NCBI RefSeq assembly: GCF_000253255.1
Contig: NC_015580.1
Location: forward strand, 1,377,001-1,441,000
Reading direction: 5' to 3'
Length of the DNA: 64,000 nt
Source of the DNA: Novosphingobium sp. PP1Y
GTDB taxonomy: Bacteria; Pseudomonadota; Alphaproteobacteria; Sphingomonadales; Sphingomonadaceae
Both the position numbers and the translations under genes were made by a program. The notes below the pieces were generated by a model. That model did no database searches and was not told the origin of the DNA. It saw only the letters and a list, made by a program, of their open reading frames with translations. Of the stretch, positions 17,472-25,281 are shown in pieces (within the stretch, counting starts at the first letter, position 1; each line of letters opens with the position of its first letter).

Positions 17472-17505
17472 GCCCGAAGCGCCCCGTTCATGCGGCGCTT
17501 CGGGC
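17472..17505 (+). terminator. Hairpin terminator after the TRAP/CoA-transferase operon
   Basis: GCCCGAAGCGCC and GGCGCTTCGGGC form a perfect 12-bp stem with a 10-base loop, starting nine bases after the hydrolase stop. The T-tract after it is weak (GTTGT). The rest of the gap to 17656 holds no recognisable gene. Confidence 0.6.
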
Positions 17506-17655
17506 GTTGTACTACGACGACTTGTCCCGCGCGTGATCCCGCGCGCGATGGTGCCATGATTCTTGGCCGGGGAGAGGTAGCATTCGGCCCACCGCGAGGC
17601 ATGGGCTGACCGGTAACGGGCGCGCAGATACTGAATGGGTGCCTGCAGCTGACGG

Positions 17656-19854
17656 TCAATCGGGCAGCGCCGCCAGTACCCTGTCGGGGGTCATCGGAAA
17701 GTCGAACAGGCGTGCGCCGCAGGCGTTGTAAATTGCGTTGGCAATCGCGCCGGCTCCCCCGCACATGGCCAGTTCGCCCACGCCTTTTGCCTGGATGGCG
17801 CTGGCGGCGGGATCGCGCTCCTCCAGCATCAGCACCTCGAGGTCGGGAACGTCGCGGTGGACGGGCACATGATATTCGGCGAGGTCGCAATTGACGAGGT
17901 GGCCGTTGCGCGGGTCGAACAGCAGCGCCTCGGTCAGAGCGGCGCCGATACTCCAGGTCATGCCGCCGATGCACTGGGAGCGCGCGGTCTTGGCGTTCAG
18001 CACGCGGCCGATGCCGAAGGCTCCCAGCATTCGTGAGACTCTCGCTTCGCCGGTATGTCGATTGACGCGCACTTCGGTGAAGAACGCGCCGAAACTTGAT
18101 GCCGCGAAGTCTTCGGAGATCGCGCCTGGCTCGTAATGACCGACTACCGAAAGCGGCTGCCCCTCAAGCAGATCGCCGATCGGTCGGCCGGAACTTCCTG
18201 CGATCCTTCCGTCCTCCAGCTTCAGATCCTTCGGCGAAACGCCTGCCTTTCCGGCAAGCCGGTTGCGGATCTCCTCGCAGGCAACCGACACCGCCGATCC
18301 TACCGAGGCGGCGCCCCAGCTTCCGCCCGACCCGGGACCGCGGGGAAAGGCAGTGTCGCCCAGTTCGACGAGCACCTTCTCGCCGGGCAGACCCAGCATT
18401 TCTCCCGCGATTTGGGCAAGGATGGCGTAAGTGCCGGTGCCGATGTCGGTCATATCGCTCTGGACCGTGGCAGTGCCGTCGGGATTGAGCGTGACGCTTG
18501 CCTTGGCCTCGGCGACATTGTGGACCCGCGCTGCACTGGCCATGCCGGTGCCGATCCACCATTCGCTCTCCCGCCGATGACGGGGCTTGCGCGGTCCATG
18601 GTCCCACCCGAAGGCTTCTGCACCTTTCGTGAGACACTCGGCGAGGCCGTGGGCGGTGAACGGAAGGTCTTGGGTTGGGTGCTTGTCCGGTATGTTGCGA
18701 AGACGCAGTTCCACAGGGTCGATCCCCGCCTTTTCGGCAAGGCAATCCATGGCCGCTTCGAGCGTCGGCATGCCGACCGCCTCGCCCGGCGCGCGAACCG
18801 ATCCGGCGGTCATGCGATGGACGCGCGCGACTTCGAGCTGGAGCAGACGGTTTTCGCCGCCATAGAGAAAGGCGCTGGACTGCAGCACCGGTTCGGCAAA
18901 GGGTTCTGCGGGAAGGTTGGAAACGCGCGCCTCGTGACCGAAGCCTGTCAGCCTGCCTTCAGCATCGGCAGCCAGTTGCAGGCGTTGCTGCGTCTCGGAG
19001 CGGCGCATGATTGTCTGGAACACCTGCCTGCGGGTCATGATAACCCGGACCGGCCGCTGCAGTTCCATCGCCGCAAGCGAGGCGGCCAGGGTTTCCTGAC
19101 TGATGCCAAGCTTTGAGCCGAAGCCCCCGCCCACGTAACGCGCCACAAGGCGGATGGCGTCCTCATCCAGTCCCAGCGCATCGGCGAGTTCGGCGATGTT
19201 GTAATTGGGCATTTGCAGGGAGGCATAAACCGTCAGCTTCTGGCCGTCCCATTTGGCGATGGCGGCGTGCGGTTCCATGGCAGCGCTGGCGTGGCCCTCG
19301 GTCGTGTATGTCAGGTCGACGCTGTGCGCAGCCGTGGCCATGGCGTGTGCGAGATCGCCTGTCTGTGTCCCACCTTTCTTTAGTTTGGCGTCGACTGCGG
19401 CGGGATCGAGCGGCAACTCGGCTGGGTCCTGCGCCTCGAAGTCGAACCGCAGGCGCTTTGCCGCGTGGCTCGCCTGTTCGAAAGTCTCGGCGACGACGAG
19501 AGCGATCGGCTGGCCATGGTAGGCGATCTCTCGCGGGTCTTGCTTCGGCGCTTTTCCGGCCGTGCCCTGGGCAGGGCGCACGGTCATGCGCTCATCGTCG
19601 ATGACTGCGACGACGCCATCCATCGCCAGGGCTGCCTCCTTGTCGATCCGCGAGATGCGGCCCTTGGTGAAAGGTGCGGTGACCAGCACACCGTGCAGGC
19701 ACCCGGGGACGACATATTCAGCCGAATAGGGCGCCGTGCCGGTGACCTTGGCCAGACCCTCCGGCCGCGACAGCGGTTTGCCGATGATCTTCTGCCCGAA
19801 ACTGTCGAGCAGGTTGCGGTTGTCGGGTTCGTCCTGACGGAAATGAACGGTCAC
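17656..19854 (-). CDS. Molybdenum aldehyde oxidoreductase, Moco-binding large subunit (PaoC-like)
   Basis: The 732-residue protein belongs to the xanthine oxidase family large subunits. It starts with SFGQKIIGKPLSRPEGLAKV, then GTAPYSAEYVVPGCLHG, and contains YVGGGFGSKLGI, RAPGEAVGMPTLEAAMD and GTGTYAILAQIAGEMLGL. Near the C-terminus, AKGVGELAMCGGAGAIANAI holds the GVGE catalytic Glu that activates water at the Mo site. Size and motifs match E. coli PaoC rather than xanthine dehydrogenase. It overlaps the FAD subunit gene by four bases. PaoABC enzymes oxidise aromatic aldehydes; the adjoining ferulate block makes vanillin or a similar aldehyde a reasonable substrate. No Tat signal is visible on this chain. 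Confidence 0.93.
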   Translation of the reverse strand: MTVHFRQDEPDNRNLLDSFGQKIIGKPLSRPEGLAKVTGTAPYSAEYVVPGCLHGVLVTAPFTKGRISRIDKEAALAMDGVVAVIDDERMTVRPAQGTAGKAPKQDPREIAYHGQPIALVVAETFEQASHAAKRLRFDFEAQDPAELPLDPAAVDAKLKKGGTQTGDLAHAMATAAHSVDLTYTTEGHASAAMEPHAAIAKWDGQKLTVYASLQMPNYNIAELADALGLDEDAIRLVARYVGGGFGSKLGISQETLAASLAAMELQRPVRVIMTRRQVFQTIMRRSETQQRLQLAADAEGRLTGFGHEARVSNLPAEPFAEPVLQSSAFLYGGENRLLQLEVARVHRMTAGSVRAPGEAVGMPTLEAAMDCLAEKAGIDPVELRLRNIPDKHPTQDLPFTAHGLAECLTKGAEAFGWDHGPRKPRHRRESEWWIGTGMASAARVHNVAEAKASVTLNPDGTATVQSDMTDIGTGTYAILAQIAGEMLGLPGEKVLVELGDTAFPRGPGSGGSWGAASVGSAVSVACEEIRNRLAGKAGVSPKDLKLEDGRIAGSSGRPIGDLLEGQPLSVVGHYEPGAISEDFAASSFGAFFTEVRVNRHTGEARVSRMLGAFGIGRVLNAKTARSQCIGGMTWSIGAALTEALLFDPRNGHLVNCDLAEYHVPVHRDVPDLEVLMLEERDPAASAIQAKGVGELAMCGGAGAIANAIYNACGARLFDFPMTPDRVLAALPD

Positions 19855-20833
19855 AGTGCAACTCCCGTGGCATCGCCCAGCACGGCCTTGAGGGTCCGGC
19901 GCGCGAGAGGAATCTTGAAATCGTTCTCGCCAAAACCCTTAGCCTCTTCGAGCAGCAGGTCGGCGGCTTGTTCGAAAAGAGCTTCGTCGGGCGTCTTTCC
20001 CATCAGCAGTTCGGACAGGCGCGGATCGTGCCAGGGCTTGTGGGCAAGGCCGCCGAAGGCAAGTTCGGCGCGGGCGATGCGTCCCTCGGCCATGTCGACG
20101 ATGGCGGCAACCGAGACTAGCGCGAAAGCGTAGGAGGAACGCTCGCGAACCTTGCGGTAGAGTTGCTTGCCGGGAACCGGGGGCGGCAGGGTTATCGCGG
20201 TGATGATTTCGCCAGCTTCCAATACATTGTCCTTCCAGGGCGTGTCGCCAGGCAGACGATGGAATTCACGCACCGGTACCGTTCTGAACTCATGGTCGCC
20301 GTTCGCGATCTCGACAGTGGCGCCGAGCGCCGCAAGCGCCACGGCCATGTCTCCGGGATAAGTGGCGATGCACTGGTTGCTGGAGCCGAGTACCGCATGG
20401 AGCCTCGCGATGCCGGGGATGGCGCCGCAGCCCGATCCGGGGGCGCGCTTGTTGCAGGGCTGGCTGGTGTCGGTGAAGTAATAGCAGCGCGTGCGCTGGC
20501 ACAGATTGCCACCGGTGGTTGCGCGGTTGCGAAGCTGTTGCGTCGCACCGGCCAGTATCGCCCGGGACAGCACAGGCCAGTCCGAGCGGACGCGTTCATC
20601 CACCGCCACGGCCGTATTCGTCGCGAGTGCACCGATGCGCAGGCCGCCACCGTCGAGCCCGGCAATATCGCTCATCGGCAGGCGATTGACGTCCACCAGC
20701 GTGTCCGGCGCGGTCACTTCGAGCTTGAGCAGATCGACCAGATTGGTACCGCCCGCAATCGGCGAGGCGGTGTCCGCTGCACAAAGTTGCGCGGCGTGGG
20801 AGAGGCTTTCGGCGCGCTGGAAATCGAAAGGCT

Positions 20834-20837
<4 letters not shown>
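19851..20837 (-). CDS. Aldehyde oxidoreductase FAD-binding subunit (PaoB-like) with 4Fe-4S signature
   Basis: The start at ATG 20837 overlaps the next gene by four bases and gives 328 residues; a longer frame to 20903 is not conserved. The fold follows the CoxM/PaoB type, with PIAGGTNLVDLLKLEV and GATQQLRNRATTGGN as FAD-binding segments. Cys113, Cys118, Cys128 and Cys137 (CYYFTDTSQPCNKRAPGSGC) match the extra 4Fe-4S site described for E. coli PaoB and absent from most related FAD subunits. This supports the PaoABC assignment over a CO-dehydrogenase-like one. The subunit passes electrons from the Mo and 2Fe-2S centres to FAD. Confidence 0.92.
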
Positions 20838-21337
<500 letters not shown>

Positions 21338-21652
21338 GACGCTCTCCTTGTTCGGACAAAGCTTCAGGCCCTGCGGAAGTTCCCTGAACGATCACGACTG
21401 CCTCTCGTGGCGCAGGTTGGGGCGCAAAGCCCGGCCGGCCCGGGCTAAGGGCACCTCAGCGGAGCAAGCGTGGTTCAATCCTCCCATTCATGGCCGGAGA
21501 GCACCTTCGGTCCACCACAGCCTTCGCCTTTGCGCCGGGAATTGTCGTGGCTGGAAAATTGATATGCAAAATAGCTATTGATCATAGCAAAAACTTTGGC
21601 TAGTACTTGTGCTATAGGGGCCGATGCGTTCGGCATTTTAGGGAGATGATCC
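21338..21652. other. Divergent intergenic region between the pao-like and fer operons
   Basis: This gap separates the start of the PaoA-like gene from ferB. I see no gene. The right half is AT-rich and carries the shared MarR-type site at 21571-21588. TTGATC (21578-21583) and TAGTAC (21601-21606), 17 bases apart, could be a weak sigma-70 promoter overlapping that site. Confidence 0.6.
21571..21588 (+). promoter_or_regulatory. Candidate MarR/FerC operator upstream of ferB
   Basis: ATAGCTATTGATCATAGC contains the inverted repeat GCTAT-TGATC-ATAGC and lies 65 bases before ferB. The reverse complement of the site at 25192-25209 (ATAGCTATTGGCTATAGC) matches it at 15 of 18 positions. That second site lies beside the MarR-type gene, so a common regulator is likely. 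Binding is inferred. Confidence 0.7.
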
Positions 21653-22507
21653 ATGGCTAAGCCATCACAACCAGATCCGCGTCCTGAAGAGGAAACCGTC
21701 CGCTACGACATCGAGGACGGTGTTGCGTGGGTCTATTTCAATCGCCCCGACAAACGCAATTGCATGAGCCCCAAGCTCAACCGCCAGATGATGCGCGTGA
21801 TCGAGGAACTCGAGTTTCGTGACGACGTTCAGGTTCTCGTCCTCGCCGGTGAGGGCGTGGCTTGGTCTGCGGGCATGGACCTGCTCGAATATTTCCGCAT
21901 GAACGAGGAAAAGGGCATCGGTGCCATTCGCCAATCCCAGCGGGAAGCCTATGGCTGGTGGGAACGGCTGCGCTGGTACGAGAAGCCCACGGTCGCGATG
22001 GTTAACGGCTGGTGTTTCGGCGGTGGCTATGGCCCGCTCTTCGCCTGCGACCTTGCTTTCTGCGCACAGACTGCGCAATTCGGCCTGTCCGAGATCAACT
22101 GGGCGATCCTGCCCGGCGGCGGGGCAAGCAAGGTTGCTGCCGAGCTGCTGAGCTTCCGCAGGGCGATGTACCATGCGATGATGGGTGAGAACCTGACCGG
22201 TGAACAGGCAGCCGAATGGGGTCTCGTCAACGAGTGCCTGCCGGACGACAAGCTCAAGGCGCGCGTGCAGGAAGTCTGCGACAGCCTGAAGAAGAAGGAC
22301 ACCAACGCCCTTCGCGCCACGAAGTGGGCGATCCGCCGGGTGCGAGAAATGACTTACGACAACGCCGAGGACTACCTCGTGCGGACGCAGGAAGCTCTGA
22401 ACGATTTCGGCGGCAAGCAGAGCCGCAAGGAGGCGACCCGCCAGTTCCTCGACGAAAAGTCGTACAAGCCGGGGCTGGGCGCCTTCGACAAGAGCAAGTT
22501 GGACTAA
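21653..22507 (+). CDS. ferB: Feruloyl-CoA hydratase/lyase (p-hydroxycinnamoyl-CoA hydratase/lyase)
   Basis: The 284-residue crotonase-fold enzyme converts feruloyl-CoA and related 4-hydroxycinnamoyl-CoAs to vanillin-type aldehydes and acetyl-CoA. It has NRPDKRNCMSPKLNRQMM, GMDLLEYF (residues 74-81), the strong signature MVNGWCFGGGYGPL (116-129), LSEINW with Glu147 and a Tyr at 241 in EDYL. Glu147 and Tyr241 correspond to the catalytic Glu143 and Tyr239 of the Pseudomonas enzyme. The C-terminus ends FLDEKSYKPGLGAFD, as in HCHL. A GGGAG ribosome site precedes the start. It is followed after 28 bases by ferA. The oxyanion loop has PGGG rather than PPGN, a small deviation. Confidence 0.95.
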   Translation: MAKPSQPDPRPEEETVRYDIEDGVAWVYFNRPDKRNCMSPKLNRQMMRVIEELEFRDDVQVLVLAGEGVAWSAGMDLLEYFRMNEEKGIGAIRQSQREAYGWWERLRWYEKPTVAMVNGWCFGGGYGPLFACDLAFCAQTAQFGLSEINWAILPGGGASKVAAELLSFRRAMYHAMMGENLTGEQAAEWGLVNECLPDDKLKARVQEVCDSLKKKDTNALRATKWAIRRVREMTYDNAEDYLVRTQEALNDFGGKQSRKEATRQFLDEKSYKPGLGAFDKSKLD

Positions 22508-22535
22508 GAAATCATATCCGGGAGAGGTGCGAGAC

Positions 22536-24629
22536 ATGAAGCGCCCGAAGATCATCGACAGGTTGCTCAGGCCGCGATCCGTCGCCGTCGTTGGCGCATC
22601 GGACAAGCCCGGTGCGCTGGGAGCCTCGATGTTGGCAAACCTCGAGCGCAACGGGTTTGATGGGGCGATCTACCCCATCAATCCCAAGCGCAACGAGATC
22701 GGTGGGCGCAAGTGCTATGCAGGGATCGAGGACTTGCCCGAGGGCGTCGACTGCGCTGTCCTCGCCATTCCGCGCGCGGGCATTCTTCCGGCGCTGAAGG
22801 GGCTGGCCGACCGCGGTGTTGGCGCGGCCGTCATCTTTTCTGCCGGGTTTGCCGAAGATGGCGAGGAAGGTCTTGCCGAACAGCGCGAGATCGCGGCGAT
22901 TGCGGAACGGCATGGCATTGTCGTCGAAGGGCCCAACTGCCTCGGTTGTGTCAATCACGTCGACAAGGTGCCGCTGACCTTCGTGGAAACGCGCTGCCAA
23001 CCGCCGCAGGGCCCCGGGATCGCAGTCGTGTCGCAGAGCGGGGCGATGGCTGCCGTGCTGGCCACGATGCTGCAGTCGCGCGAGCTGGGTATCAGTTATA
23101 CGGTCTCGACCGGTAACGAGGCGGCGAGCGGGGTTGAGGACTATCTCGACTGGCTCGTCGACGATGCACACACTCACGTCATCGCCATGATCGTCGAGCA
23201 TTTCCGCCAGCCGCGCGCCTTTCTGCAGGCGGTCCAACGGTTGCGTGCGGCAGGCAAGGAAGTTGTCCTGCTGCATCCGGGGCGGTCCAGCGCCGCGCGG
23301 GAAAGCGCAGCGACCCATACCGGGGCCATGGCGGGCGACTACAAGGTCATGCGCGCGATGGTCGAGCAGGCCGGGGTCGTCATGGCGGAGACTTTGGAGG
23401 AACTGGCCGATGTATCCGAAATCGCGGTCCGCTCGCCGGGCCTGCCGGAAGCGGGCGCTGCGGTGTTGGGCGAGTCCGGTGCCTTCAAGGCGTTGACGCT
23501 AGACCTCTCGGAAGAATTGGGCCTTGCCCTGGCTCCGCTTGGCAATGCCGACAGTCCCGCGCTCCGGGCGGCCTTGCCCGAATTCGTCCCGGTCTCCAAT
23601 CCGCTCGACATAACGGCGATGGGATTGTCGCAGCCGCAGATCTACACCGAGACCATTGAGGCGCTGCTGGTCGACGATCGCGTCGGCGCCATCCTCGTCG
23701 GGCTTATCCAGACCGATGCGACGACTTGTGCCTTGAAGTTTCCCGCCTTGCTCAAGGCCCTCGAAGGGCGCGAAAGCAGCAAAGCTGTCGTGTTCGCCGG
23801 GCTTGACGAAGGTGCCGAGGTGCCGCGCGAATGGCTGGAGCGTCTGCGTTCTGCGGGCATCGCCTGCTTTCCGAGCACGGAGCGTGCCTTGCGGGCGATT
23901 GCGCGTCTCACCCATCGCAAGGCCAGGGTTGGCGCGACACTGGCCGCCCCCTTGCCGCTTGCCGGTCTCGAGGCCGGCACGATCCCGGAATATCGTGCCA
24001 AGCAGATCTTGGCAGGGGCGGGAATTGCCTTTCCGGAAGGCCGCTTCGCCGCCAGTGCTGATGAGGCAGTGACTGCCGCTGCCGCGCTTGGCGGGCGTGT
24101 GGCGATGAAGGCGCAGGCTTCGGCATTGGGGCACAAGAGCGATGCCGGCGGAGTCCGGCTGGGGCTCGCGGGCGAGACGGTCGTTCGCGAGGCATGGGCG
24201 ACCATGTACGAGGCCGTGGCGGCCTACGATCCCACGATCGCGTTGGACGGCGTGCTGATCGAAGCCATGGGGGAGCCCGGAACGGAGATGATCGTCGGCG
24301 CCAAGCGCGATCCCGAATGGGGGCCCGTGGTTCTGGTCGGCTTCGGCGGCGTTACCGCGGAAATCCTTGGCGATGTCACGCTGATCACCCCGGGCGAGAG
24401 TGTCGACGCGATCGCCGCTGCCATTCACGGCCTGGCCCAGGCGCCCCTGCTGCGAGGATTTCGCGGCACCCCGCCGCGCGATGTTGCGGCGCTGGCACGC
24501 CTCGCCGAGACGGTGGGCAGGGTCATGGAGGGCAACGATCGCATCCTCGAGATCGATCTCAATCCCGTGATGCTCTACGATGAAGGGCAGGGGCTGTCGG
24601 TGCTCGATGCGTTGATGCTCGTCGCCTGA
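22536..24629 (+). CDS. ferA: Feruloyl-CoA synthetase, ADP-forming acyl-CoA synthetase type
   Basis: The start is ATG 22536, seven bases after GGGAGAGG, giving 697 residues; a GTG nine bases earlier is less likely. The order is a CoA-binding Rossmann domain (RSVAVVGASDKPGALGASML), a succinyl-CoA-ligase-like domain with GPGIAVVSQSGAMAAVLA and a probable phosphorylated His261 in AATHTGAMAGDYK, then a C-terminal ATP-grasp domain (VAMKAQASALGHKSDAGGV, ending EIDLNPVMLYD). This is the architecture of SYK-6 FerA and not of AMP-forming Fcs enzymes. Together with ferB it forms the CoA-dependent non-beta-oxidative ferulate route. It converges on the MarR gene with only 14 bases between. Confidence 0.9.
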   Translation: MKRPKIIDRLLRPRSVAVVGASDKPGALGASMLANLERNGFDGAIYPINPKRNEIGGRKCYAGIEDLPEGVDCAVLAIPRAGILPALKGLADRGVGAAVIFSAGFAEDGEEGLAEQREIAAIAERHGIVVEGPNCLGCVNHVDKVPLTFVETRCQPPQGPGIAVVSQSGAMAAVLATMLQSRELGISYTVSTGNEAASGVEDYLDWLVDDAHTHVIAMIVEHFRQPRAFLQAVQRLRAAGKEVVLLHPGRSSAARESAATHTGAMAGDYKVMRAMVEQAGVVMAETLEELADVSEIAVRSPGLPEAGAAVLGESGAFKALTLDLSEELGLALAPLGNADSPALRAALPEFVPVSNPLDITAMGLSQPQIYTETIEALLVDDRVGAILVGLIQTDATTCALKFPALLKALEGRESSKAVVFAGLDEGAEVPREWLERLRSAGIACFPSTERALRAIARLTHRKARVGATLAAPLPLAGLEAGTIPEYRAKQILAGAGIAFPEGRFAASADEAVTAAAALGGRVAMKAQASALGHKSDAGGVRLGLAGETVVREAWATMYEAVAAYDPTIALDGVLIEAMGEPGTEMIVGAKRDPEWGPVVLVGFGGVTAEILGDVTLITPGESVDAIAAAIHGLAQAPLLRGFRGTPPRDVAALARLAETVGRVMEGNDRILEIDLNPVMLYDEGQGLSVLDALMLVA

Positions 24630-24643
24630 GGCGGCGAGCGCGA

Positions 24644-25075
24644 TCAGTCCTCGGTGTGCCAGATCGCCCGTAGCGCCGGAGCCAGGTGTTCGCGATGTTC
24701 GGCGGGAATACGTTCCAGCAGGTCGAATTCGAACTGGTCCAGAATCGCGCGGGCATCGGCCATGATGGTCTCGCCGTCCACAGTCAGGTGCAGCCCGTGC
24801 GACTTTCCGTCGAGCGGGACCTTCTCGATCAGCCCACGTTCCTCGAGCCTCCGCAGCAGGGGCACCATGTTCGCGCTCTTGATGTCGAGGACACGGCCGA
24901 TATGGCTGGCGATCACGTTGGGTTCGGCATCGATCATCATCAAGACCGACGCGTCGACCTGGCGCAGGTCGAGCATCGAAAGCCGATCGTTGAGATCGCT
25001 CATTGCAGCTGCTGCAGCGCGCTTCAGCTGGTAACCCGGCCGTTCTTCCAGCGGGTCGGTCACGTCGTCTGCCAC
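24644..25075 (-). CDS. MarR-family regulator, FerC-like
   Basis: The start is GTG 25075, preceded by AGGGAGA; the product has 143 residues. The winged helix is visible at about residues 52-95 (NVIASHIGRVLDIKSANMV, then LLRRLEERGLIEKV and the wing LDGKSHGLHLTVDGE). Size and neighbourhood match FerC, the MarR repressor of the SYK-6 ferulate operon that responds to hydroxycinnamoyl-CoA. In SYK-6 the regulator gene lies upstream of ferBA; here it lies downstream and convergent, so its own promoter faces the TBDR gene. The two near-identical sites near its start and before ferB are probable targets. Confidence 0.85.
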   Translation of the reverse strand: MADDVTDPLEERPGYQLKRAAAAAMSDLNDRLSMLDLRQVDASVLMMIDAEPNVIASHIGRVLDIKSANMVPLLRRLEERGLIEKVPLDGKSHGLHLTVDGETIMADARAILDQFEFDLLERIPAEHREHLAPALRAIWHTED

Positions 25076-25191
25076 GTTTTCGGTATCTCCCTGCGCATGG
25101 CGCCAAGTTGCGGTGTTAAAGCTCGTTCACAACGAAGCGAAGACTGTCAAGCTGGGTGGCCATGTTTTATCCTTGCGCTTAGCAGGATATT

Positions 25192-25209
25192 GCTATAGCC
25201 AATAGCTAT
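25192..25209 (-). promoter_or_regulatory. Second candidate MarR/FerC operator, between marR and TBDR
   Basis: GCTATAGCCAATAGCTAT on the plus strand contains TATAGC-N5-GCTATA and reads ATAGCTATTGGCTATAGC on the minus strand, 15 of 18 bases shared with the ferB site. It lies 117 bases upstream of the MarR gene start and 73 bases before the TBDR start, so it could control both divergent genes. Confidence 0.7.
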
Positions 25210-25281
25210 AAATAAGAACAGTGGCCAAAGGCCATAAAAGCGCATCATCGGGCAAAATGCCCGAATTCAAGGGAGGTGGGC

